From Nematostella vectensis (taxonomy: Eukaryota; Cnidaria; Anthozoa; Actiniaria; Edwardsiidae): a DNA stretch of 64,000 nucleotides. The translations under genes and the position numbers were made by a program. Of this stretch, positions 12,340 to 25,102 are shown piece by piece (position 1 is the stretch's first letter; each line of letters starts with the position of its first letter). The stretch is from the NCBI RefSeq assembly GCF_932526225.1, contig NC_064035.1:3347501-3411500 (forward strand). Reading direction: 5' to 3'. The notes beneath the pieces are model-generated. The model saw nothing but the letters and a program-made list of their open reading frames with translations. It was not told the DNA's origin and did no database searches.

Positions 12340-15300
12340 ATACAATAATTTGCCACGGGACAACCGAGACCTATGGAAACATACAAAAAAATTTCACATA
12401 AAATTTATCACCCTTCATTTTGGAATAAAATTTGGAATCTATATATGCGCAAGACCATAGAACACAAACAAACATTTATCTGTGTATTTACTGACCTAGT
12501 AAACGTTTATTGTCATGCGCACGGCCCTACTTAGCGCGCACGACGTTTATCCATACCCGGACCTTTGTACTCGCACACGCTTATATAAATATATGTATGG
12601 CCCTAGTCTACACTCGCGCTTTTCCGTATATATGCGTTTGCCCCAAAAACACACACACGTTTAGCTATATGTGTATTGCCTTAGTACATGGGCGCATTTA
12701 TCCATATGCGCACGTTTATCTAGATTCACAAGACTTGTGTACACGCGCACGTTAATCTTTAGTTCTTGCACCTTGGGTGCCAGAGTAAACATTCGGCAAA
12801 GTGTCGCCTTGTAGTGCCTATGCCTCTCACCACTACGGGGATTTCATTCTAGGTTCTGACGATTGTTGATGAGTTCACTGTTTTCTTCTTTGCTCCAAGG
12901 TATTCCGGCTTTCCTCCGGGTTTCCCCCCCCCCCCCTGGGGGGGGGGGCTGGTTTGTGTGTGTGTAAGTGTGTGTGTGTGTGGGGGGGGGGGGGTTGAGA
13001 TTTCTACTGGTAAAAGCAATACCTAACCCTCTTTTCTTACGATCTTTTAGAGTGATTTAGTTGTTATTGGGTAGGATGATCCATTATAGCGTAAGACCCC
13101 TAAGGGATAGCAGGATAACTCGCACGGACACGCACGCCACATGTAGGCCTTTCTCGATAATGCTAGCATTTTTCCCCGGCATTTTTTGTGAAAACGAGAA
13201 TTTTTTTGTTGAAAAAGAATTGCTAGCATTTCCTGTCATTTTTCATGACTGTGATCCAGATTTCAAGCATTTCATCACTTAGGAGGATAAATAATCCTAA
13301 AGTTTGTTCGATTGTTTTCTGCCTGTCTCGACTGTTTCTGAGTATTCGTTGTGTTACTTGTGAGGAAAAAGGTATGGGTGGTCAGCGGGTAACTTTCTCT
13401 TGCTCAGCCAAGCGGCGTCGGCCACAAACTTGCAAGATAGACCAGTTCCATTAGTAGACCCAGGGAGAGGACAAGAGGGGCCGGTACCCCTCCCACTGGC
13501 CTGGCCCCGTCGCAAAATTCGCAACTCCACTCCCCTCCCCATCGGGAAATCCTTGATCCTTTCGTTAGAGATGGATCAAGGCAAAAGATGCTTCAAGTAT
13601 GACTGTTTAATGGCTTTTGGCTAGAATGTTGTATCAAACAAATATTAGTATCAAGTATCACCTGTTGTTGATATGATCATATAATGTAAGAGTTTGCACG
13701 TTCTATTTGAAGTAAAACAAAGCGTTCTTTGGAAATCAAGTGGCATTTTCTAAAGAAATAAGGCATTATTCGAGAATGGCCTAGCCACATGTTTCCCTGA
13801 TTTAGTCTTGGCCTTGAATGCCCTTACTTACACTAGATCAACAAAAACGCCATTTACGCATTTCTGAAATTTGAAAGCGTCCCGAAAGCAAAAAAAAACA
13901 CAGATATTTGTAGAAAATGATCGTTTATTACCCTTATGATATCGAGCGTTACTGACAACTCGTATAAACTTTTATAAAATCCTCATTGACTACCTGTGGT
14001 GAGCGTTTGTCCCCAGTCCCACAAAATGCCGGAAGAATGCGTAAATATGGATTGCTGATTGATGGTATTAACAAACATAAAAAGGTAAGGTTTTATTCAG
14101 TATTCTTATTCCTGCTAATGACTTTCTATTGAATATAGGGATGGCCGTTTATTATAGAATGGATAATCTGTAGTTAAGACATAACTTAGTTGTGCTGAGA
14201 GTTTAAAATGAAATGTGAATAAATAGCCTTCTCATTTTAAGTGCCCAAGCTCAAATACGATACTCCAGCGTCCAAATATAAGAAATAAATTGCATTATCG
14301 TCATTCTAGGATTATCAATTAAGTACTTTTCTATCGAAAACTATGAGAAAACTCTCTAGGTGTTCCACTACGCCTTCTAAGTCTCTATAACAAAACAAAA
14401 AACTCTAGGCGTGTAGGCGTGTGCAATGAAATGACGCCCGTTAGTAGTCTGTGTCTGTGTGTGTAATGTGACCAACTCGCCGAGGTTTCCCTGCACGAAG
14501 GACACGTGTTACCTGAATTCAATACAAAACTATTTCTAATTAAGCCACTGACAAAAATCTCGCAGAATCGGGGGGGGGGGGGGGGGGGGGTTTGTGGAGG
14601 GGACCTAAATTTCGAAGGGTTAGGAGTGTTAGGATTTGAAGACCCTGAGCAGCAGGGTCTGAGGATTGATGCTATCATAAAGCTCATTTATATCATAAAG
14701 AGGACGGAATTTGAAAAATCCTGTTCCCATTGAAGCATGTTGATTCCCGTCCCCGGTAGACAAATCCCGTTTCCGGTAACCCTAATCCGTTTTACCGGTC
14801 CAAAATGAGGCTAATCCCGGCTCCCGTTTTACCCCTTTAGGATCTTCCTTAGAAGATTCGATAAGTAACAAATAATCGACCGTGCGCAGTATACACCTAT
14901 TTAAAAAAGGCTGCACTCAGGGAATCAATGTTTTGTCGTTACATGCATTGTTTTATGAATAACAAATAAGCAAATAAGCGTAAAAACATCTTTGTAATGC
15001 TGAATCATTCTTACATTTACTGGCTTTCCGAGAACATGAATCAGCATTTTTAAATGCTGTATTATGTATTAAAATACATAACCCATGAGCCAATGCAGGC
15101 TACTAAACATGGATTATCGAATGCAAACTTTTTAAATTGGAATAATTGCAGTTAGAAGAGGACGAATAAACAGTATGTGGATATAGAACATTTTAGTTGT
15201 TTGTTTGTTAGTAAGTTTTTTATTTGCGTAAACGTTTAAGTTCGTCGTTTCTAGTTATACTTTTTAAGAAAAAAAAACTTGCTTTTAAATGAAAGTGCCT

Positions 15301-16550
15301 CTTTAAACTGCATACATTCAACCTTTACCATTATAAACATACCATATAACTTCAGGAATACAACTTTCTATTCAAACTGTACTCATACATGATGGTTTGT
15401 AGCTTATAAGATAAACATCCCAGTTATCAATTGATTGTAAGTCATTACCTAGACAGTGATATCCGAGAGCTCAATAATAACCTATGTCTCCATCAGTCGT
15501 TTTTAGGTCAATAGAATTGAAAGATAATTAAGAAAGGTCCCAAATGAGTCGGGAGATAAGACTATCTTCGTTTATCCATTTTCTGAAAACGGGAAAAATG
15601 TGTTTAAGTTGATTCGATGTCGAGGCAGCCACCACATTAGTTGAAAATTTCGAAAAGCGGAAATTTCAAGTTAATTAAGTATATTATTTTTTATACAAAA
15701 TGAGTGAAAAGACCAGACAGACCGAACCCACTTAATACTATCCATTTCACTAAACTCTGGCGCCTTGAACAGATAAAAGGCGAGAAAACGTCGAGAAAAA
15801 GACCAACACCTGCACCCAGAAGACATTAATTAAATAGCAAGCGCTAAGGGCCCTCGGGCTACCTGTGGTGGGTCGGAGCACATGTAAAGCATTACAGGCA
15901 CGCGTTAATAGCCGTGTTGATTGTTTTGGTGACCTTACCGACCGGCCGTGTACGCCCCTACATTAAATGGCCCCTCGGGCAAACCCGCACTCGACTCTCT
16001 AAGCCCAGCACAGCGTGCGCGATTGGTATTGAATTAAGTTATACAAATCTGTAAGATACTTGGAGCTATGTAGAACGCTGTATAGAGCGTCCTCGGGTGG
16101 CTCAAAATAGCAGGAATTCTTTGTTTTATTTTTGGAACCAGCCATTTCTCAAATATGATACATTTGATTAGAATTTATAGGATATAGCTTTGAAATCGCA
16201 CTGCCGGAAGCCTTTGTTTAGATGTTTTGATGTTATGATACTTTCTTTTAATTAGGACTTTGACTTGTTTTTCTGTCATAACTATGAATAAACACACTTC
16301 AATCATTTTATTAGTTTTGGTTCTTGTCTTTGCCTCCAGCTGAACTCACAGAAAAAACACCTAGCGCACGGAACTGACGCGATCTCACGCTAATAACACC
16401 CGTAAAAAGAGTACCTTGCAGACCCAAATTACATCTAAATAATTCTTTTTATCCTTAGTAATCTCATTTTCATCTGCAGCCTTTTTATTGTTGAAAACTC
16501 TCAAGTTTCTTTATACAGTTTCTAAGGAAAATTCTAATTGAGTGTTGATC
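12340..16550. other. Intergenic, no gene recognised
   Basis: No homology-bearing ORF found. Contents: a degenerate stretch of GCGCACGTTTATC-like motifs at 12,510-12,760; a C14-T-G10 inverted homopolymer followed by GT and G runs at about 12,925-12,995; a G run of about 22 at 14,570; repeated AATCCCGT/CCGGTA words at about 14,745-14,835; otherwise AT-rich unique sequence. A GC-richer stretch at about 15,840-16,020 has no recognisable coding potential. Confidence 0.4.
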
Positions 16551-16581
16551 TCAGACGATTTTGCAGCTGTTATCGAAAGGC

Positions 16582-16640
16582 TCCAATGGGCGGAGAAGTC
16601 TCTTCATAACTCAATAGCGATATAAAAACCCACATTATCT
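16582..16640 (+). promoter_or_regulatory. Candidate core promoter (CCAAT, GC box, TATA)
   Basis: CTCCAATGGGCGGAG at about 16,581-16,595 combines a CCAAT box with a GGGCGG box. TATAAAAACCC follows about 30-40 bp later (near 16,621). This spacing would place a start site around 16,650 on the plus strand. The ORFs downstream (16,647-16,835 and 16,807-17,226) are not recognised, so the transcript, if any, is unknown. Confidence 0.3.
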
Positions 16641-16806
16641 CCAGGCTTGTGTCTGTATTCAACGCGCGGAGTGCCTATTGAAAAGCAAGCGAAGACGCAA
16701 AATTCATGGTCCCTGAAAGGCTCATTGCTTTTAAAAGCTTTATATAAAGGTCTTACAGGTATCATCAATTTGACGCTAGGAATCAGCCATTGTCGTTCAT
16801 TGTTTA

Positions 16807-17226
16807 ATGACCATCATGAAGTTCTGCAATCTTGAACGATCCGCTGGTATTAATATTTCGTTCGCCGCAATCAATAATCTTATAATGGTTTTTAAAAGCT
16901 GCGCATCGGGAAGAGAGGTTTTAGATATATTTTATTCATTCCGTTCGTATTTCCCGTCTTGTGTGGTTACTGGTTTGATACTCAGGTCTGGCATCGGATT
17001 AGGTCTTCTTGAGATTTCACGGCACTTGAACCAAGACATCTCACAGACGATAAGGGCAACAAACATCCCTGCGACTAAATCGATTTTATTAAGCCTTCCG
17101 AAAATTAGACAGTTCCATAAAAATCTGACACTGTTATCTCGACATTCAATGGATGCCATTTCCTCAAGTCACATACGAGTTGGCAAAAAGGCCGATACAT
17201 CGAAAGAGACAGGCGAAAGTCGCTAG
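16807..17226 (+). CDS. Unrecognised 139-codon ORF downstream of a TATA/CCAAT element
   Basis: I do not recognise this ORF. It is the longest non-repeat plus-strand ORF in the 12-18 kb gap and begins about 185 bp after a TATA box. It has a hydrophobic patch (about residues 44-68) and a Lys/Ser-rich tail, but no motif I can name. An overlapping minus-strand ORF (17,159-16,932) has one possible membrane segment. It may well be non-coding. Confidence 0.15.
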   Translation: MTIMKFCNLERSAGINISFAAINNLIMVFKSCASGREVLDIFYSFRSYFPSCVVTGLILRSGIGLGLLEISRHLNQDISQTIRATNIPATKSILLSLPKIRQFHKNLTLLSRHSMDAISSSHIRVGKKADTSKETGESR

Positions 17227-17229
17227 GAG

Positions 17230-18780
17230 AAGAGCTATCAATCAAAATATTGGAAACACGCAACGGGGACGCCAACGCACTCGCATTAATCACTAAAAAC
17301 TTACTCATTTAATCTTATTTTACGTATAAAACAGCAAACACCACGATGCGTTTGATCACAAGTGCGTTTTAGGTGGCACAAAAACAAGGATTTAGCAAAC
17401 TAAGTGACGGTTTCTTTGAAGGGATTAAAACTAAGGAATAAATCGGTATCAGACTCGGGCTACCTCAGAGAGCTAAGAACCTTTAAGAAGGCTTTTGACA
17501 AATACATTCCCCAGAAAGCGGTCCACGCCTTTTTCAACTGTCAATCGACCGTTCCCGAAGTGAGCCACTGGGGTTTTCATGAAATAAAACGTATGCGAAG
17601 AACGCAATATAGAATGATATTTCCCGACTAATGTACTGATGATCAAGAAAATAAATGAAAGAGATAATTACATTTATTTTGCACTTGAAGAAGGTTTGCC
17701 AGACACGCCATAGCAAAAGTTTTTGCTTCTTTCTACGGTTTCTAGACAAGCGATCATTGATAATACATTGCTTTGTGAATTTTCAATAATAAAAGGAAAC
17801 GTTAATTAGGGGGAGGTTTTTCATGTGGCTACGACTATTGTTATGTGAGATCATTAAATAGTTTGAGAATAAAAGATGAAAAGCCCTGGAACGGAGGAGC
17901 TAATTGCGAGGTCTGTACTCTGGCGAAAAACTGGTAATGGAAGGCTGTTACCTGTGAATCTAAAATACTTCGAGGCACAATATCACTTATGAAAGGATTT
18001 CTCTTTCCGGGGCGTAAAAACCATTAAACCACCGTCTTTATTTTAACGTTTTTTAATCATGGACGGTCTCTACAATGACTGTGGTATCAAACACATCGGT
18101 TAGTCAGAAGAAAATGATGTTATTTACTATACAATAGGTCAACTTAAAATATAATAAAAACTATGGTTTTGTAAGAAATTTAGACTATAAAATATTTGCT
18201 AGACTTTTGAGCAATGTTCTTTTGTGATGGAAATTGAGCGCGGAAAATAGTTCTCTTGGGACTGATAATTGCGCTACTAATTGAAGAACCAGCTCCAACA
18301 CCTCGCGTACTGTTGAATAATATTTGCATTTTAGTAGCAAGTGTTAGAGGCTTTATAGTTTTAAAACTAACCACACCTGCACTGTCAATAATGGTTTTCA
18401 CCGTAGATTTGGGATATAGCGTCGTCCAGCAGGCGTTTCAAGCATAACAACAACCAGTGAGACAGAGGGTGCATGGATTAGCAAATAAGCCCTTGGAACA
18501 GTTGAACCATTAACACTTATGCAAATTCACATGGTTCATGAATGTTTTAAGTAAATAGACGTAGCGTGGCGCAGAGCAAACTTGAAAGTCAATAAATGTA
18601 CTTTATCCATTTAGTTCAATCTTCTACCGTTCATATTCATTCTTCGTGTGTCCATTCAAAAGCAAAATAATGACGTGAACATCTCTAAGGATGGCAGTCC
18701 AACCTTCGTGTGTTTTCTTGAGTGGCGCTCGATTCGTGGCCGCATTTTTCTCCGTGATTAAAACAAACAGTTATCTGACC
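17230..18780. other. Intergenic / likely frizzled 3' flank
   Basis: Downstream of frizzled on the minus strand. Short ORFs at 17,404-17,631 and 18,180-18,447 have no recognisable domain. TTTATT at about 18,037 could be a minus-strand polyadenylation signal for frizzled, but this is weak. Confidence 0.3.
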
Positions 18781-18784
18781 TAAC

Positions 18785-20401
18785 TCACACTGTGGCCGTG
18801 TTAGCTTTCTTAGGAGGGATTGCTCGTCGAGTATTTTGAGTTCCGGATAACCGGGCACAAAAGTTCCTCCAGGATTCGATGGTTTTCCCCGACCATATCC
18901 AGAACCCCGATGTGATTCCTACGACTAAAGCCATAAAGTACTTAATAATAAATACTGAGTGATCAGGTTTTACTCTTGTAACGCCACATCCACTGCAGTT
19001 GATAGTTCTTTCCCATGTTTCTCTGTTCACAAGTTCATAAAAGTAACAAGCTACAACAATAGTAGCGGGAACTGTGTATAATACTGAGAACACCCCAATA
19101 CGGATCATAAGTTTCTCTAGTTTATCCGTCTTTGTGCTCCCGTGTTGGCGGAGAAGCTTACGAATTCGCACAAGAGAGTAGAATCCCGCCATAAGGAATG
19201 AGGTACCAAAGACTAGGTAGACCACTAGTGGTACTATGACAAAAACAACCAAGCTCTGAAGATTGTGATTTCCAACGTAGCAAATTCCGCTCACGGGATC
19301 TCCATCAATAGTAGACATAGCTAGAACAGCAATTGCTTGAATTGCCGGGACGAGCCATGCAACCGCGTGAAAATATTGCGAATAGTTCGTGATTGCTTCG
19401 CTTGACCATTTCATTCCGGCTGAAAGGAACCACGTAAACGCCAGTATCACCCACCAAACAGAGGAAGCCATTCCGAAGAAATAGACGAGTAGGAATACAA
19501 TCGTACAAGAGGCTGGACCAGAAGTATCATATCTCATCAGTCCGTTGGAGTCGCAGGCGATCTGTTTATGACCCGCGATTAGTCGAATGATGTAGCCAAC
19601 AGACACCATCAAATAACAGCCAGAGAGAAATATGATCGGCCGTTCGGGATATTTAAATCTGTGCATGTCCACCAAGAAAGTCAGGGTCGTGACGAGCGTG
19701 GAAATGAAGCATAGTATGGCCCATAATCCTATCCAAAAGGACGCGAAGCTGTCCTGGTCGTGAGTAAAATACGTTCGGTTGCAAGCCATCGCACACTGAG
19801 GTACTCCGCCGACAGAGATCGCTCGTGTAGGCTTGATGTTCTTACCTGCGATCGACACAAATGGCGGTCGACAGGAACAACAGTTCGCTGAGATAGCTGC
19901 AGTATCAGGACTCGGCGCTGGTTGTGGAGACTGAGATGGTTTTGGAGTACTTTCACCTGACGAATTCCTACCCATACAGAGAGTATTCTCGTCCCCTAGT
20001 TCCGGAAAGTTCTCACACTTCATGCGTTCGGGCCATGAGAAACCGTACTTTCGCATAAGAGGCGCACAACCGGTCCTAGCTCGCTCACAGACAGACCTAC
20101 AAGGTGGAAGATCTTTGTCGTAGTGTTTCTCACAGAGCGGAGCATACATAGAACATAGGAAGAACCTTAAATCAGGAGAGCACTGGATTTCAACAAGCGG
20201 CCAGAACTGGTGAACTTCAAGTGCAGCTTCGGCTTGTGTATCGTGGTTAAACATGTTGGGCATATAGGTTAAATTGTAGCCTATTCCGCGGCACATGGGA
20301 ATGGTGATCTCTTCGCATTTCATTTCTTTAGTAAGTACATAGTTTAAACACGAAATAAACGCAACAGCAACGAAAACCCGATCAAGTCTTCGAGTAGCCA
20401 T
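18785..20401 (-). CDS. FZD5/8: Frizzled receptor, Frizzled-5/8 class, intronless
   Basis: Seven-pass Wnt receptor of 538 residues in a single exon, as is usual for this subfamily. Residues 1-24 form a signal peptide. A cysteine-rich domain with the ten expected cysteines (29, 37, 74, 83, 90, 101, 105, 112, 129, 142) contains [14 protein letters not shown] and [18 protein letters not shown], closest to Fz5/8 of other animals. A Ser/Pro linker (about 147-170) precedes the paired Cys CCSC and seven membrane segments from about residue 220. KTIESW at about 506-511 is the Dishevelled-binding KTxxxW motif just after TM7. The tail is short and ends TATV, which is PDZ-ligand-like but lacks Ser/Thr at position -2. 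It acts at the plasma membrane in Wnt/beta-catenin signalling. The start is the only Met before the signal peptide. Confidence 0.97.
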   Translation of the reverse strand: MATRRLDRVFVAVAFISCLNYVLTKEMKCEEITIPMCRGIGYNLTYMPNMFNHDTQAEAALEVHQFWPLVEIQCSPDLRFFLCSMYAPLCEKHYDKDLPPCRSVCERARTGCAPLMRKYGFSWPERMKCENFPELGDENTLCMGRNSSGESTPKPSQSPQPAPSPDTAAISANCCSCRPPFVSIAGKNIKPTRAISVGGVPQCAMACNRTYFTHDQDSFASFWIGLWAILCFISTLVTTLTFLVDMHRFKYPERPIIFLSGCYLMVSVGYIIRLIAGHKQIACDSNGLMRYDTSGPASCTIVFLLVYFFGMASSVWWVILAFTWFLSAGMKWSSEAITNYSQYFHAVAWLVPAIQAIAVLAMSTIDGDPVSGICYVGNHNLQSLVVFVIVPLVVYLVFGTSFLMAGFYSLVRIRKLLRQHGSTKTDKLEKLMIRIGVFSVLYTVPATIVVACYFYELVNRETWERTINCSGCGVTRVKPDHSVFIIKYFMALVVGITSGFWIWSGKTIESWRNFCARLSGTQNTRRAIPPKKANTATV

Positions 20402-23400
20402 TACGATCGTGTGGCTGGACTGCCGAGTGTTTGCTTTGAGCGCAGTGTTTTGTCAGTATTTAGCAGATTGCATGTCATTTCTTGTCATTAGATTAGTGAT
20501 ATTGACAGATTCCGGGGACAACCAATCAGAGAGCGAGTTGCCGTCATTAGCGACTTGTTGTATGTAATTCTCACATCGATGAATAGAAGCCTCGGTGCCA
20601 GACCATTAGTATAACAACTTATTGCTATGAAAAGTACCGCTTCGTCAAGCCTTTTCTTCTAGAATTGTAAAAGCATGGTGTTAAAGGAATAATCTTAAAC
20701 ATCAAGCAGTATTTAACGACAAAGCCACAAGGGCTTTGATTTTAAGCTTGTAGAGAAGCTTAAACAAAATGCAAAGTGTTTACTCCCAGGGAATAAATCA
20801 TCACAAACATGGAAAGCCTAACTTCTCTAAATATTTGTGCAAGGATTAGCCTGTGAACTGGCTCTGTGTTGCTGGCGTCTTTCATTTATAGATTTGGTTC
20901 GCTTGACGCCAATCTCCGCGATTATTTCAATGAGTGGCGGACGTTGTGACACAGAGACAAAGCTTTTTCTAAGCTCGCCTGATGAGCTCTGCGCCACAAA
21001 CACAAAACAATATCGATATAAATTGAATAATTATATTCCTGACTGTGAGCTTTTCAATCCACTGGTGTTAAAGTAAGTGGAATTTAATGTCACTTTGCGT
21101 TGATGTAAAGCAGATACATGGTTTGAATGTTTGCTTGGTCAATTCTAGCCTGCGTAATTTATAAATCGAGCTCGGAGGGTTGATCTAAGAAGTGAGATTG
21201 CTATCGGTTCTGTCATAAAAGGAGGGCCAAACCAGATGTAATCAACGATATTTCATAAAGTGACACCATCTACGCCAGCCTAGGCGCTAATGACTAACAG
21301 AAAGAGATTTCACTCATCATCTGCAAGTCGCAGATCTGACAGTAATCCAACATATACAATGTACCGAATGCATAAATTTGAATCAATATCTGAAACATAG
21401 TTTGACCCATTTGCTGGTTCGCAATCAAATAATCAAATATTCTCAAGTCCCATTTGTAAGAGAATGGAAAGGGCTGTTCAAATCGATTATTAATTCCCCT
21501 CCCCCATACAGTTTCACCGCCCAACAATTAGGATCAGTACTGAAACAGGGGAACCCCAATTCTGTTAGAAGCTCGACGAAAAAGCGGGTATTAATGGTGG
21601 CAGATAAACACATATAGATTCTACCAAAGTTAGCACAATTAATGGCTTATATGACACACAAAACCTTCGAAAATTGCTCTGTAATAAAATGATTTAGACT
21701 CGAGAAAATATTTAATTTGTCGGCCGGGACACGTTTGCTTGATTTTCAAGTAAATTCATTTCCTTTTAAAATATTTCGTGGAACTTATGCTATTTTCAAT
21801 GTATGTATATCAAAGCTTAGATGAAAACTCTAAAGAAATTGATCATGAATATGTGGACTTCAATCAAGGCAAAGCCCCCATTGTTGTTCAAATTTGAAGG
21901 CCATTGTTATCTCAATGTCTTTTCGACTCTGCCTGATTGAACCCGCGGTGTAAAACAAAGGCTATTCTATATACCTCTCCGCCTTTCACTACTCCCTGGA
22001 TAATAAACAGGATCTAGGTTCTACACAAAGCAAAACGCTCTCAACACAGATACACTTTCTCTCCGCTGTGACCTTTCATGTACTTTATGACTGACACTTT
22101 AAAATATATTTTTACGCGAGGTAACCGAATCCATTAGTCCCATTCTCCCTAAACGATGATAAGTTTAAGCAGTAGTAGACATCATACTCCAAAAGAATCC
22201 AGAGATAAACATTATAAACAAAAACAATTTCATTTGACGAACGCGCGCCAAAAATGCTTGATCGACTTGTCGGAAGTGGAAGTCCCGGATGTGCGACCCA
22301 CTGTGTTTGAAGGCTAACACGCTGTTCAGCCTGTCTGTCAATTTGAGCAATCCCTGTCTGCGTGTCATCAATTCATTAGTCTGTCTCCATCTTTGTCGGG
22401 TCACTCAAGTTGACTGAATTGACAGGGCTCAGTTTCGTCAGATCCATATACCTCTACAATTGAAAAACATAATTATTAGAGTGTAATTTTAAGAGCTTTC
22501 TTATAAAGAAGAGAGCCGTCCAATTATTAATTATTCTTAGTATTTGTTTTTTATCATAATTATCTCAGAATTCGAGTGGTTTAGGTAGGTCTTTTCTAGT
22601 TCAATCCATTTTCATTAAAGTCTTAGTTCCCTTAGTTCTTAGCAGCCTAATTTATAGTTCGGGATTATTTGTTCAAGCTCAAACTAGTGTATATGTATAA
22701 TGTATATATAAACGCTTATCTCACGATTTAAAGTATTTTTCTTATTTGCAAAATGCTGCACTTTTTTACCGTACAAACGTAGCCTTTTTAGCCAGTTGAA
22801 TGAATTAAATGGAGACGCCCTTATCATGGAATGAAAATGCTTCATAGCTGTCTCTTTTTGCTCACGACGAAAGGTAAAAAATGGCACACGATTCACTACT
22901 GCTATGATAACGTGGGGCCCATCTGTCTTCTGTAATTTATGACTAGTCAGAAAGTTAGACGTTTTGACAGGTGCTTTGTCAAGAAAATACAAATTACAGG
23001 ATTCGCTCTCGTGACTGCAAAACGCCCTTATCTACGAGTATCTAAATATTATATTGATAAGCTTGGTTTTGTTTTCCATGAAGTGTGAGTCCTCGTACTT
23101 TGGATTTCTCTTTTGCCTTCCCTTTTAAGTAGAAAAAAAAGATCATTCTCTTAAACCTTTGCGTTTTATTAACGAAAGCAAGAGAGCATTTCTGAAATAA
23201 TACTTGCCAAGTAGGTTTTGTTGGTTCTTATCGCCTGGATAAATAAGCGTACAAGATCACCTGAGTCCGGACCGGGATGCTTTGCATGTTAATAATATAT
23301 CTTTTTTTATAAGATCCTTGCTTATAAGAACGCCCAGCATGTGATTTCGCCAATTGTTAGAACAACATGCTAAGAACATGGCGCCTAGGCTTAGAACCAG

Positions 23401-25095
23401 AAAAATATGGCTTTGATGCGTTCTAAAATGCAAAATCAAATTGTTTTCACAATAACAACCTTAAATATTGTTGCTTTTGATCATTTATGTATATTTTTAT
23501 ATACAATAAAATTTAAGAACATTTTTAGCTTTATAACGTTACAAAAATAATAAAAGCCAAGCCTCGTTCTTAAGCCTCGTTCTTACGTTCTTATTTTTAA
23601 ACAAAATTTTAGTATAAAATATTAGAGTCCGAGACGACATGAATAACAGAAGAATAGAACTTTCGCCCAGTACTCGATATGAAAAAAAAAACAAACAAGA
23701 AATTTGAAAGCTAATGGGTAGATAACGAAATACCCCATACTAAACACACGGCTATTTGGCTGGTGACAAGTGAAGCTTTGAGCCTTTGGTCACAGCAAGC
23801 CAAATAATTATAATAAAAGAAAAAAAACGAGCGACCAAAGGAACGGATACTACAAAAAATGTGAAGCAAGAAAAAATCCGTTATCTTCCCGTCAGATAAT
23901 GAATAGTCGGTCTCTAAGTAACGTCTTTACAGGCTAAAATGTTCCTAAATTTCACTGATCAAAATGATTTTTGATGTTTATGTCTATGAACAATAAATTC
24001 CACGCGAAGGTTCTCTATTTTGTAAAATTGTTGAACAAATTTGGACAATCCGAAAAATTTCAAGCACGATCGTGTGTCGGCCTCTGGTATGTTCTTATTG
24101 TATATTTTTAGGTTTTGAAGAAATCGCAGCTTTTAAAAAAAAAAAAAAAAGTCAGCATGTAACATCATAACTGCCCATGTGGACAAAAGTTAGTCGCTAT
24201 CTCGTGACCAAATCCAATCACTGTCAAACTTACAGGGCGTACCTCGTAGATAAATGTGATTTATGGGTATTCTACGGCCAATAGAAAAAGAAAGGTGTAA
24301 TAGCCCCAGGTGTGAGACGCCTGTAACTATGCATAGCATACTATTTTGCTTGAGTCTTTAGATCATATGTCTTTATAGATTTATTGACCTTGTTGAGACG
24401 CACAAACCCTCACCACCCCCCCCCCCCTATCCTTCAATCTCGACCAGAGTAGTCCCCGAAGCAGCGTACGCCTCTTCAGAATACTACATCATGGTTCCTT
24501 TCTTTTGGGTGAATCATTCGACATAACATCTGCACTTTGGTGTATCGTTCCCAAGCAGCACGACTTCGTGATTGTTTAATCCAAACAAGCAAGCCATGCT
24601 CTCGTTCACTCCTATGGCTTATGACGTCGACGAGGAGATCCTGAGAGCCTCCCGAGACACCCAATTCCCATTGGTGCGTTCCCAAGTCCTTCTGAGAAGT
24701 ACCGGTTCTTAACGAGATTAGAAGCGTTCAGGATGCAAAATCAGCTCTCGTCAGCGAGCCTGTATCCAGATTACCGTAAGCGTCTTACTGGGGCATAAGG
24801 CGGCCTAATCACTTCCGTTTGAGACGGATATGGCACGCCTTGCCAATTTTAGCTGCATTTCAAACGCTCAATCTTTTCCTGCTTCGAAAAGGGGATTAGA
24901 CAAACCAAAACAAACGTATACTTTCTGTCGAGTGCATAAAATTCTCGTTTATATAAACAACATCGATTGAAGGATGAACTTCATGTTTATTATATTTTCA
25001 GCACATATTCCTAGAAGGAAGTAGGGAAAGAGAAAGAGCTCGGTTATCATGCAGAATCTTGGCGCGTGGGAGCTGAGACGAGCGAACACAATGCG
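20402..25095. other. Intergenic, 5' flank of frizzled
   Basis: Should contain frizzled regulatory DNA (minus-strand promoter just above 20,401), but I cannot define elements. Unique AT-rich sequence with short ORFs only. An imperfect inverted repeat lies at about 23,752-23,808 (ATTTGGCT...GTGAC / GTCAC...AGCCAAAT), and a 15-A run near 24,135. Confidence 0.4.
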
Positions 25096-25102
25096 CTGCA
25101 TT

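Noticed and set aside
16932-17308. Two minus-strand ORFs overlapping the 139-codon plus ORF, one with a membrane-like stretch
   Set aside because: They are in different frames from each other, are short, and have no recognised motif.
22165-22404. 79-codon minus-strand ORF with a C-terminal hydrophobic segment
   Set aside because: A single short ORF without promoter, homology or conserved motif; likely chance.
24476-24685. 69-codon minus-strand ORF with a coding-like look (LLVDVISHRSE...)
   Set aside because: Could not link it to any family or to splice sites; possibly an old retroelement scrap.
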